A DNA stretch of 14,139 bases from Pseudomonadota bacterium (GTDB lineage: Bacteria > Pseudomonadota > Gammaproteobacteria > JAKAQQ01), in NCBI GenBank assembly GCA_021852325.1, contig JAJZNM010000060.1:1-14139 (forward strand), read 5' to 3'. Below the pieces are notes generated by a model. That model searched no databases. It was not told the DNA's origin and saw nothing but the letters and a program-made list of their open reading frames with translations. Position 1 is the stretch's first letter, and each line of letters starts with the position of its first letter. The position numbers were made by a program, and so were the translations under genes. Shown here piece after piece: positions 7,035 through 14,139 of this stretch.

Positions 7035-10000
7035 TCTGCTCGCCGAGGACCGCGACGCGCGCAAGCGCGCACGCGATCCCCGCCGCTCCTGCCTGGTACA
7101 GGCTCCGGCCGGCTCGGGCAAGACCACGCTTCTCGTCGAGCGTTATCTCAGGCTGCTTGCGCAGGTGGAACAGCCGGAAGAGGTTCTCGCGCTGACCTTC
7201 ACCCGCAAGGCGCAGGCGGAGCTGTCACACCGCGTCTGGCGCGCCCTCCTCGACGAAACGACGGAGGGCGTGTTCGGAGACTGGCCACGACGGATTCGGC
7301 TTCGCAGCGAGGAACGCGGCTGGCAGCTCGAGCAGCTGCCGGAACGGCTCCGAATCATGACGATCGATGGTCTTGCGCTCGGCCTGATCCAGAAAATGCC
7401 CTGGTCGGCGGCAGGCGGGCGGGTGCCCGACCCCACCGAGAACGCCCACGGACTCTACGTCGAGGCGGCCCGCCGGGTGATTGAAGACCTGCTTGGCGAG
7501 CCGGAGTACCGCCCGGCGATTGGCGCGTGGTTGCACGAGACGGGCGGCGATCCGGAGGCTCTGGTGACCCTGATCGTCTCGATGCTCGGCTGCCGCGAGC
7601 AGTGGCAGGATCTCGTCTTCGAGCTGGGCAGCCGACCCGACTGGAACCGGAAGCTCTTCGAGGCCAAGACCTCGATCATCGCCCAGGCGCTTGATCAGGT
7701 CGAATCGGCGATTCCCGGCCACGCACTCAAGACGTGGCAGGATCTCGCAGGGACGGTCACCGAGTACCGGGTGAAGCGGGAGCTCGACCCGGAGATGGAG
7801 CCTGGCGGCGAGCGGGTTTCCGAGGCCCCGGCGGATCGGGGCGCCGGCCATCCGGTCTGGATCCGGCGCCGCGCCTACCGCGCGGTCACCCAGCTCTTCC
7901 TGACGCAGGCGGGGAAACTCCGCAAGGCGCGCGGACTCCATGTGCTCCTCGGCAGGCGCGTGTCCGGGGATCACGAGCAGGATCGACTGCGCGAGGTGCT
8001 CGAGACAGCGCTCGAGGTGCTCGAGGACCATCCCGGTTATCAGGATTCCCTGATCCGGCTCGCAGGCCTCCCGGATGCACCGGAAACGGATACCCCGCTC
8101 CTTGAGGAACTCATGATCGTCCTGGCCCGGAGCCTCTATCACCTCGAGGCCGTCTTCCGGGAGACGGGCCAGGCCGACTTCGCCGAGATCACGCGCCTCG
8201 CGCGCAAGGCACTCGGTCCGGATGCCCCGACCGAGCTCGCTCTCGCCCTCGACTTCAAGATCCAGCACCTTCTGATCGACGAGTTCCAGGACACGAGCAT
8301 CGCGCATTACCTCCTCATCCAGAGCCTGATGCGGGGCTGGCAGCCGGGGGATTCGCACACCTTTTTCGCCGTGGGCGATCCCATGCAGTCCATCTATCGC
8401 TTCCGCCAGGCCGAAGTCGGTGTTTTCCTCAACTGCCGTGAATCGGGCATTGCGGATCTGCCCCTCGCTCCCGCGATCCTCCATGACAACTACCGGAGCC
8501 ACCCGGATCTTGTGCGCTGGCTGAACGAGACCTTCACCCGGATCTTTCCAGACCAAGACGAACGCGAAACCGGTCGAGTCCGCTACGTCCCGGCCCGGAG
8601 CGGACGCACGGCGGAAGGCTCCGTGACCTCGCCGCTCGCCGTATGTCATCGGGTGACCGGCGAGGATCCGGAGCAAAAAGCCCAGGTGGTCCTTGAACTC
8701 ATCCGCCGCGAACGCACCAGATCCGCCGATGCAAGGATCGCAGTGCTGTTCCATGCGCACCGGGATGCGACACCCATTGCGGCGCTCCTGCGTCGGGAGT
8801 CGATCCCATTCCGGGGGCTCGATCTCGAACCGCTCATGGCGTTTGGGGTCGCCCAAGACCTCCTCATGCTCACAACCGCACTTTTGCATCCAGGGGACCG
8901 GCGCGCCTGGCTGGCCGTGCTCCGCGGGCCTTGCATCGGGTTATCGATGGCCGATCTTACCCGTCTCGCCGAATCCTGCCGCCCACTGATCCACCCGGAT
9001 CTCCTGGGACCCGGGCTCTCCGGACTCAGTACTGACGGTGAGAAGCGGCTCGCGCGCACGGGACCCGCCTTGAGGGCGGCCTTTGACCGGCTTGCCCGCA
9101 CGGCCGATTTCCGCGAGACCCTCGAGGCGGCCTGGATCGCTCTCGGCGGTCCCGCGACACTCAAGACGGATTTCGACCGGGCACTGGCCGAACGTTTCTG
9201 GAGTGCGCTCGATGGCCTGTCTCCGAGTGATTTGCGCACCGACCCGCTCATCTTGGCCGAAGCCCTGGAACGGGTGAATGCCCCGCTCGAATACGGGGTG
9301 GACGATCCCCGTCTCGAGCTCCTCACGATCCACCGTGCCAAGGGGCTCGAATGGGATGTCGTGATCCTGGCCGGACTGGATCGTGGCACGCCGCGCAACG
9401 AGCGGGCGCTGCTCCGGTGGCTCGAGGCGGTCGGACCCACGGGGACCGGGGTTGTGCTCGCGACCCGTGACCCGGCGCCATCCCCACCCGGTGGGGTCAG
9501 CTGGTATGCGTATCTCGGTGAGATCGAGCGCAGCAAGGATCGCGAGGAAAGGATCCGCCTGGCCTACGTGGCGGCCACCCGGGCACGCGAGCGGATACAT
9601 CTCGTGACCCAGGGCGGAGCGGCCGGTGCGCGCTTCAAGCCCCGTTGGGGGTCGCTTTCGGAAGTGTTCGGGTTCCTGTTCGAGGAGGGCGGATGCCTGG
9701 TCTCGGAGCCTCACCCGGGGTCGGGATCAGCGGGTGCCCGGGTTCCTGCGACGCGCGAGGTCCTCTCTCCGGAGTTTCGCCCGATCGCCTACCCGGATCC
9801 GCTCCTCCCCCACCGAGTGGCTGACGGGGGGATCCAAGAGCCCGAGCGTCCAGTCTATGACTGGGCGGAATCCGTAAGCCGCATGCAGGGCCTCCTGCTC
9901 CACGAGATTTGCGAACGGATCGCACGCGAAGGCTTTGCCGGCGCCGCACCCTGGATCGAGCCCCGGGCGGGCGCCGCGTCGCGGTGGGCTCGGAGGCTCA

Positions 10001-10401
10001 CTGAACTCGGGATGCCACCGGAACGCCTGTCGGCATCGGTCACCGAGATCGGACACCTGCTCGAGCGCATCCTCCAGGATCCGGAGGCACGCTGGATACT
10101 CGGACCCCATGACTGGGCGGCCACCGAGCTTGCACTTCACGGGCTTGAGGGAACCGAGCCTGTGGCCGTGCGCATCGACCGGCTGTTCCGCGACGATCGG
10201 GGCGTGCTCTGGATCGTCGATTACAAGCTCGGCCGTCACGAGGGGCGGGATCGCGAAGCCTTTCTCGCGCGCGAGGAAGCGCGTTATCGGCCCCAGCTCG
10301 AGCGCTACGCACGCCTCCTCCGGGAAGCAGAGGGGGGACCGCTCGAAGCCGGGCTCTATTTTTTGTATCCCGCCTGTTTCAGGAAAGTCCGGCTTGGATG
10401 A
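7009..10401 (+). CDS. AddA-like UvrD-family helicase-nuclease
   Basis: The 1130-residue product is an SF1A (UvrD/RecB/AddA) DNA helicase with a C-terminal RecB-type nuclease. Visible motifs in order are Walker A APAGSGKTT (32-40, Lys38), Ia ALTFTRKAQAEL, Walker B LLIDEFQDTS with Asp424 and Glu425, III VGDPMQSIYRFRQ (about 455-466), IV NYRSHPDLV (494), V TIHRAKGLEWD (about 773-783) and VI VAATRARERI (854). The nuclease shows GLLLHEICERI, Asp1057 in RIDRL, Asp1071 and Lys1073 in VDYKLG, and Gln near 1096 in QLERYA. No cysteine cluster is seen. All motor and nuclease residues look intact. ATG at 7009 was chosen because GAGGA lies 8 bases upstream; GTG 7006 and ATG 6994 are alternatives. It overlaps the AddB-like gene by 26 nt. 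Together they should unwind and resect broken DNA ends to load RecA, in place of RecBCD. Confidence 0.92.
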   Translation: MCPRQKTPDLLAEDRDARKRARDPRRSCLVQAPAGSGKTTLLVERYLRLLAQVEQPEEVLALTFTRKAQAELSHRVWRALLDETTEGVFGDWPRRIRLRSEERGWQLEQLPERLRIMTIDGLALGLIQKMPWSAAGGRVPDPTENAHGLYVEAARRVIEDLLGEPEYRPAIGAWLHETGGDPEALVTLIVSMLGCREQWQDLVFELGSRPDWNRKLFEAKTSIIAQALDQVESAIPGHALKTWQDLAGTVTEYRVKRELDPEMEPGGERVSEAPADRGAGHPVWIRRRAYRAVTQLFLTQAGKLRKARGLHVLLGRRVSGDHEQDRLREVLETALEVLEDHPGYQDSLIRLAGLPDAPETDTPLLEELMIVLARSLYHLEAVFRETGQADFAEITRLARKALGPDAPTELALALDFKIQHLLIDEFQDTSIAHYLLIQSLMRGWQPGDSHTFFAVGDPMQSIYRFRQAEVGVFLNCRESGIADLPLAPAILHDNYRSHPDLVRWLNETFTRIFPDQDERETGRVRYVPARSGRTAEGSVTSPLAVCHRVTGEDPEQKAQVVLELIRRERTRSADARIAVLFHAHRDATPIAALLRRESIPFRGLDLEPLMAFGVAQDLLMLTTALLHPGDRRAWLAVLRGPCIGLSMADLTRLAESCRPLIHPDLLGPGLSGLSTDGEKRLARTGPALRAAFDRLARTADFRETLEAAWIALGGPATLKTDFDRALAERFWSALDGLSPSDLRTDPLILAEALERVNAPLEYGVDDPRLELLTIHRAKGLEWDVVILAGLDRGTPRNERALLRWLEAVGPTGTGVVLATRDPAPSPPGGVSWYAYLGEIERSKDREERIRLAYVAATRARERIHLVTQGGAAGARFKPRWGSLSEVFGFLFEEGGCLVSEPHPGSGSAGARVPATREVLSPEFRPIAYPDPLLPHRVADGGIQEPERPVYDWAESVSRMQGLLLHEICERIAREGFAGAAPWIEPRAGAASRWARRLTELGMPPERLSASVTEIGHLLERILQDPEARWILGPHDWAATELALHGLEGTEPVAVRIDRLFRDDRGVLWIVDYKLGRHEGRDREAFLAREEARYRPQLERYARLLREAEGGPLEAGLYFLYPACFRKVRLG

Positions 10402-10419
10402 GGGGACCCTTTGATCCGC

Positions 10420-10439
10420 ATCCGGCCCACGCTCCGGAT
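10420..10439. repeat. Small inverted repeat after the helicase-nuclease gene
   Basis: ATCCGG (10420-10425) and CCGGAT (10434-10439) form a 6-bp stem with an 8-base loop. An overlapping alternative pairs TGATCCG (10412-10418) with CGGATCA (10435-10441). It lies 18 bases after the stop of the operon's last gene. There is no T-run after it, so it is not a typical intrinsic terminator. It could take part in Rho-dependent termination or RNA protection, or be chance. The rest of the 138-bp gap holds no box pair I would call a promoter. Confidence 0.2.
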
Positions 10440-10539
10440 CAGGACGCGGGCTGATGCGTCGGATCGGCCGGGTCTCGCATTCGGCTGGGCGTTCTGCAAA
10501 AATGCGTTCATCCCGTACTCCTGAATCCCGCGACCGGGC

Positions 10540-12150
10540 ATGTCCTCCACCCTGAACCCCACAACCCCCCGGTCGATCGACCAACCCGCACCGGGTTTCT
10601 GGGTGATTGCGCCCGTGGTTGCGATTGCGGCGTTCATGGAGGTCCTCGACCTGTCGATCGCCAATGTTGCCCTGCTTCATATCGCGGGCAGCCTCTCGGC
10701 TTCTCAGGACCAGGCCACCTGGGTACTCACCGCCTATACCCTCACCAACGCGATCATCCTGCCCCTGAGCGGGTGGCTCGCGACCACGTTCGGACGCAAG
10801 CGCTACTTCATGGCCAGCATCGGCGGCTTCAGCCTGGCCTCGCTCCTCTGCGGACTCGCTCCGAGCCTCGGCGCCTTGGTCGTGTTCCGCGCCATCCAGG
10901 GACTCGTGGGGGGAGGCTTGCAGCCGAATGCGCAGGCCATCCTCTCGGATGCCTCCCCGCCCGAGAAGCGGGGCATGGCGTTTGCGTTCTACGGCATGGC
11001 TGTGGTGCTCGCGCCAGCAATCGGGCCCACACTCGGGGGCTGGATCACCTACCACATGAGCTGGCGCTGGGTGTTCCTGATCAACGTGCCGGTCGGGATC
11101 CTCCTTTTGCCCATGATCCAGTCGCTCGTCCGGGACCCGCCCCATTTCGCTGCGACGCGCATCGCCCGCAAAGCCCGGGGCCTCAAGCTCGACTATATCG
11201 GTTTCAGCCTGATTGCGATCGGGCTCGGGAGCTTGCAGATCGTGCTCGACCGGGGGCAGCAGAACGACTGGTTTGCCTCTCACCTGATCCTCGCGATGAC
11301 GTCGCTCGCGGTCGTGGCCCTCATCGGGTTTGTGGTTTGGGAATGGACCCGGAGTGACCCGATCGTCGATTTGCATCTGTTGAAGGATCCCACATTCGCG
11401 GTCGCGAACCTGCTCATGTTCATGCTGGGATTTGTGCTCCTCGCGACCACCGTGCTCCTGCCCCTCTATGTGCAGTCGCTCATGGGCTATACGCCGGTCG
11501 AGGCCGGGCTCATGCTGTCCCCGGGCGGAGTGGCGATTCTCTTCCTGATGCCGGTCGTGGGCCAGCTTGTGTCACGTATCGACGCGCGCTGGCTCATCAG
11601 CGCAGGCTTCCTGGTGATCGGCCTCGCCATGTTCCTGATGACCGGTTTCGACACCGAGACCGGATTCCAGACCCTCATGTGGACGCGCGTGTTCCAGGCC
11701 TGCGGCATGGCGTTCCTGTTCATCCCGATCAACACGGTGGCCTTTACGGCCATCGATGCCGCCAAATCCAGCAATGCCTCGGCCATCATCAATATGTCAC
11801 GCAACATCGGGGGGAGTTTCGGCATTTCGATCGCCGTCACTCTGCTCGCCCGGGCGGCGCAAGCCCACCAGGACCGTCTGGTCGGAGATGTGGCCGCCGT
11901 GAGTCCGGCCCTCAGGTCCTATGTCGCGTCCGTCGGTCGCCTGCTCGCGAGGCAGGGCCACCGCGGAGTGGCGGCCTCCCACGAGGCGATGGGCATCCTC
12001 TACGGAACCGTGATCAAACAAGCCACCATGCTCGCCTACATCGATGATTTCTGGTACCTCGGAGTGGTCTCGATCGCGCTGATCCCGACCGTGTTTTTCC
12101 TGAAGCGCCGGAAAACGGCACAAACCGGAGCCCCGGGCGGCATGCATTGA
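10540..12150 (+). CDS. DHA2-family MFS multidrug efflux transporter (EmrB/QacA type)
   Basis: A 536-residue inner-membrane proton-coupled drug exporter of the 14-helix DHA2 family. Signatures are motif D1 LDLSIANVAL (36-45), motif A GWLATTFGRKR (78-88) and the antiporter motif C GMAVVLAPAIGPTLGGW (152-168). A late NMSRNIGGSFGIS block is also typical of EmrB-like proteins. Hydrophobic segments run through the whole length, from GFWVIAPVVAIAAFMEVL to VSIALIPTVFFL, and the protein ends with a basic tail. Only the 536-residue frame fits, starting at ATG 10540 without a clear ribosome site. No HlyD/EmrA adaptor or TolC-type gene lies in the window, so the partner, if any, is elsewhere. It is separated from both neighbours by gaps of 138 and 156 bp and is probably its own unit. 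Substrate cannot be inferred. Confidence 0.93.
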   Translation: MSSTLNPTTPRSIDQPAPGFWVIAPVVAIAAFMEVLDLSIANVALLHIAGSLSASQDQATWVLTAYTLTNAIILPLSGWLATTFGRKRYFMASIGGFSLASLLCGLAPSLGALVVFRAIQGLVGGGLQPNAQAILSDASPPEKRGMAFAFYGMAVVLAPAIGPTLGGWITYHMSWRWVFLINVPVGILLLPMIQSLVRDPPHFAATRIARKARGLKLDYIGFSLIAIGLGSLQIVLDRGQQNDWFASHLILAMTSLAVVALIGFVVWEWTRSDPIVDLHLLKDPTFAVANLLMFMLGFVLLATTVLLPLYVQSLMGYTPVEAGLMLSPGGVAILFLMPVVGQLVSRIDARWLISAGFLVIGLAMFLMTGFDTETGFQTLMWTRVFQACGMAFLFIPINTVAFTAIDAAKSSNASAIINMSRNIGGSFGISIAVTLLARAAQAHQDRLVGDVAAVSPALRSYVASVGRLLARQGHRGVAASHEAMGILYGTVIKQATMLAYIDDFWYLGVVSIALIPTVFFLKRRKTAQTGAPGGMH

Positions 12151-12268
12151 AGACTGGCGCCGGGATGGCCGTTGACACGCGCCTTCCGGGCGCGGAGCCG
12201 ACGCCCCGGGCTCAATCACTGGCTGGGCGGATTTCCGGGAACGCGCTCGCGGGCAGGGCGCTTTCCGG

Positions 12269-12274
12269 TAAACT
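12269..12274 (+). promoter_or_regulatory. parC: Possible -10 box for parC
   Basis: TAAACT matches TATAAT at four of six positions and sits 33 bases before the parC ATG. No -35 box is visible at 16 to 18 bases spacing (the region near 12246-12251 reads CTCGCG), so this is tentative. It is the best candidate in the 156-bp gap between the transporter and parC. Confidence 0.25.
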
Positions 12275-12278
12275 GTGG

Positions 12279-12291
12279 CCCGGAATCCGGG
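12279..12291. repeat. Short perfect hairpin in the parC leader
   Basis: CCCGG-AAT-CCGGG is a perfect 5-bp stem with a 3-base loop. It lies between the possible -10 box and the AAGAG ribosome-binding site of parC (12297-12301). If transcription starts downstream of 12274 it would sit at the very 5' end of the mRNA. It could stabilise the transcript or mark a protein-binding site, or be a chance feature of GC-rich DNA. Confidence 0.25.
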
Positions 12292-12306
12292 TCCCCAAGA
12301 GTGCCC

Positions 12307-14139
12307 ATGCCCCCTGTCCGAACGAAGCCCGGCGCGCGCCGCCGATCCGCTGCTTCCTCATCCGGTCACCCGGCGGAGACCCCGACCCCCCCGGCAGCCC
12401 GCGCGGAGTCGCTCGAGCTCAGCCGGTTCGTCGAAAAATCGTATCTCGATTATTCGATGACCGTGATCCTCGAACGGGCACTGCCGCAGCTCGGCGACGG
12501 CTTGAAGCCGGTGCAACGGCGGATCCTCTACGCGATGCATGAACTGGGCCTCGGGGCCGGGCAGAAATTCAAGAAATCGGCCCGGACCGTGGGGGACGTG
12601 ATTGGCAAGTTCCACCCCCATGGCGACCAGGCGGCCTACGAGGCGCTCGTGCTTATGGCCCAGCCGTTTTCCTGCCGCTATCCCCTGGTCGAGGGACAGG
12701 GCAACTTCGGTTCGCCCGACAACCCGAAATCCTTTGCCGCCATGCGCTACACGGAGACCCGGCTGTCCCGTTATGCGGATCTCCTCCTCACCGAACTCGG
12801 ACAGGGCACCGTCGACTGGACCACCAACTTCGATGGCACGCTCGATGAGCCGGTGTGGCTGCCCGCGCGCCTACCCTGGGTCCTGCTCAACGGATCGAGC
12901 GGAATTGCGGTCGGGATGGCCACCGATATCCCACCCCACCATCTCGGCGAAACCGCGAACGCGCTGATCCATCTCGTCGACCATCCAAAAGCCGGGCTCG
13001 ATGAGATCCTGGAGCATCTGCCGGGCCCCGATTTCCCGACCGAGGCGGAGATCATCACGCCCCGTGCGGAACTGCGCACGCTGTATGAAACCGGGGTGGG
13101 CAACCTGCGGTTGCGTGCGTGCTACCATCTCGAGGACGCCGACCTCGTGGTCGACGCGCTGCCCTATCAGGTTTCGGGTTCGCAGGTGCTCGCCGACCTC
13201 GCCCGCCTGCTCGAGACCGGGGAACTCCCGTGGGTGCGGGATCTCCGGGACGAATCCGATCACGAGCATCCGACCCGGCTCGTGATCAGCCTGCGTGCGG
13301 GCCATCCCGAGGTCGAGACGGCGTTCCGCCACCTGTGTGCGGTCTCCGGACTCGAACGAAGCCTCCGGGTCAACTTCAATGTCGTGACGGTCGCGGGAGC
13401 CCCGCGCGTCATGGGCCTCCTCCAGCTCCTGAATGCCTGGCTCAACTTCCGGCTGTCGACGCTCGAGCGGCGTCTCGGCTGGCAGCGTGACCGGCTACTC
13501 GCACGGCTCGAGATCCTCGACGGGCTCCGGATGGTTTACCTCGACATCGACCGGGTGATCCGGGTGATCCGGGAATCGGAAGCGCCCCGAGCCGAGCTCA
13601 TGCGCGTCTTCCAGCTGAATGAACGGCAGGCGGACGCGATCCTGGACATGCGCCTCCGGCAGCTCGCACGGCTTGAGGCGCTGGCCATCGAGCAGGAATC
13701 CCGGGCGGCCCGGGAGACGCTCGCCGGCATTGAGGAGGCGCTTCGCTCCCCCCGGAAGCTCCGACGTCTCGTCCGGGCGGAGCTCGTGGCTGACCGGGAC
13801 CGGTTCCCGGATGCGAGACGATCCCCCCTGGTCGAGCGCGAGGCGTCCGAACGCCTCGTCGAGGTCCCCAAGGGACGCGGCGAGCCCGTGACCGTGGTGC
13901 TCACCTCACGGGGATGGATCCGGGCGGCGCGCGGGCATGACTGGGAGCCGGATCCGGCGAGCTACCGGAGTGGAGACGGTTTCCTGGATCGGGTCTTGAC
14001 AGACAGTCGCTCGACACTCGTACTGTTCGATTCCATGGGCCGGGTCTACAACCTCGACACCGCAGCGCTCCCCGACGGACGGGGACCCGGAATGCCGCTC
14101 ACCAGCCGACTGGATCCGCCCCCGGATGCTCGTTTCGTG
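12307..14139 (+). CDS. parC: DNA topoisomerase IV subunit A (partial, runs off right edge)
   Basis: ParC cuts and rejoins both DNA strands and, with ParE, decatenates daughter chromosomes. The first 611 codons are present; E. coli ParC has 752, so about 170 residues including most of the C-terminal beta-propeller are missing. The catalytic tyrosine is Tyr148 in AAMRYTE, preceded by Arg147. Other landmarks are VGDVIGKFHPHGD, LPARLPWVLLNGSSGIAVGM and LRDESDHEHPTRLVI, all very close to E. coli ParC and distinct from GyrA. The quinolone-determining segment reads HPHGDQAAYEA, with Gln108 where E. coli has Ser80. ATG 12307 has AAGAG 5 bases upstream (GTG 12301 is possible); no other in-frame start exists before the conserved core, so an extra N-terminal tail of about 28 residues relative to E. 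coli is forced. parE is not in the window. Confidence 0.95.
   Translation, partial: MPPVRTKPGARRRSAASSSGHPAETPTPPAARAESLELSRFVEKSYLDYSMTVILERALPQLGDGLKPVQRRILYAMHELGLGAGQKFKKSARTVGDVIGKFHPHGDQAAYEALVLMAQPFSCRYPLVEGQGNFGSPDNPKSFAAMRYTETRLSRYADLLLTELGQGTVDWTTNFDGTLDEPVWLPARLPWVLLNGSSGIAVGMATDIPPHHLGETANALIHLVDHPKAGLDEILEHLPGPDFPTEAEIITPRAELRTLYETGVGNLRLRACYHLEDADLVVDALPYQVSGSQVLADLARLLETGELPWVRDLRDESDHEHPTRLVISLRAGHPEVETAFRHLCAVSGLERSLRVNFNVVTVAGAPRVMGLLQLLNAWLNFRLSTLERRLGWQRDRLLARLEILDGLRMVYLDIDRVIRVIRESEAPRAELMRVFQLNERQADAILDMRLRQLARLEALAIEQESRAARETLAGIEEALRSPRKLRRLVRAELVADRDRFPDARRSPLVEREASERLVEVPKGRGEPVTVVLTSRGWIRAARGHDWEPDPASYRSGDGFLDRVLTDSRSTLVLFDSMGRVYNLDTAALPDGRGPGMPLTSRLDPPPDARFV

Noticed and set aside
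5301..7127. Minus-strand open frame of 608 codons antisense to the AddB-like gene
   Set aside because: Composition is a shadow of the sense gene, which has intact nuclease and cysteine motifs. No family features are seen. The same reasoning removes the antisense frames at 3280-4902, 7225-8889 and 9727-11376.
12172..12177. Perfect TTGACA as a parC promoter -35 box
   Set aside because: At 16 to 18 bases downstream the sequence is GC-rich (around GGAGCCGA), with no -10-like hexamer, and it is about 130 bases from the start codon.
12186..12209. GC-rich inverted repeat after the transporter gene as an intrinsic terminator
   Set aside because: CCGGGCG pairs with CGCCCCGG only with a bulge, and no T-run follows.
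13552..13569. Tandem 9-bp repeat CGGGTGATC x2 in parC
   Set aside because: It encodes Arg-Val-Ile twice in a conserved helical segment where E. coli has a similar VIEII stretch. Coding constraint explains it.

Overview
The window is a gene-dense, high-GC piece of chromosome, probably from a gammaproteobacterium. The gene order ygfB-pepP-ubiH-second ubi hydroxylase is the classic gammaproteobacterial order, and parC is a housekeeping gene. A roughly 900-residue AddB-like nuclease beside a UvrD-type helicase-nuclease is also seen in several gammaproteobacterial groups. I cannot name the genus. All recognisable genes lie on the + strand, and I see no tRNA, rRNA, CRISPR array, insertion sequence or phage gene.

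Positions 1-103 look like a divergent promoter region. An extended -10 on the + strand would serve the first operon. A TTGACC-17 bp-TATA element on the - strand points out of the left edge, where zapA often lies in related genomes.

Positions 104-10401 hold six genes with no intergenic gaps: a UPF0149/YgfB protein, Xaa-Pro aminopeptidase PepP, two FAD-dependent ubiquinone hydroxylases (UbiH family), an AddB-like PD-(D/E)XK nuclease with four cysteines placed as in the AddB iron-sulfur cluster, and an AddA-like UvrD helicase with its own C-terminal nuclease. Every junction overlaps (11, 1, 4, 4 and 26 nt). The two overlaps of 4 nt are TTGA and ATGA. The layout suggests one translationally coupled message linking respiratory quinone synthesis to double-strand-break repair.

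Positions 10402-10539 are a 138-bp gap with no convincing promoter or terminator. A 14-helix DHA2 (EmrB-type) efflux transporter follows at 10540-12150. A 156-bp gap then leads to parC (DNA topoisomerase IV subunit A), which runs off the right edge after 611 codons.

The most notable points are the complete two-nuclease AddAB-like machine inside a ubiquinone operon, the complementary motif losses in the two adjacent UbiH-family paralogues, and a natural glutamine in ParC at the position equivalent to E. coli Ser80, the main quinolone-contact residue. ParC also carries a non-conserved N-terminal extension. Leucine codon use favours CTC, and CTCGAG is very frequent. Nothing here is clearly a wholly new defence or mobile system.
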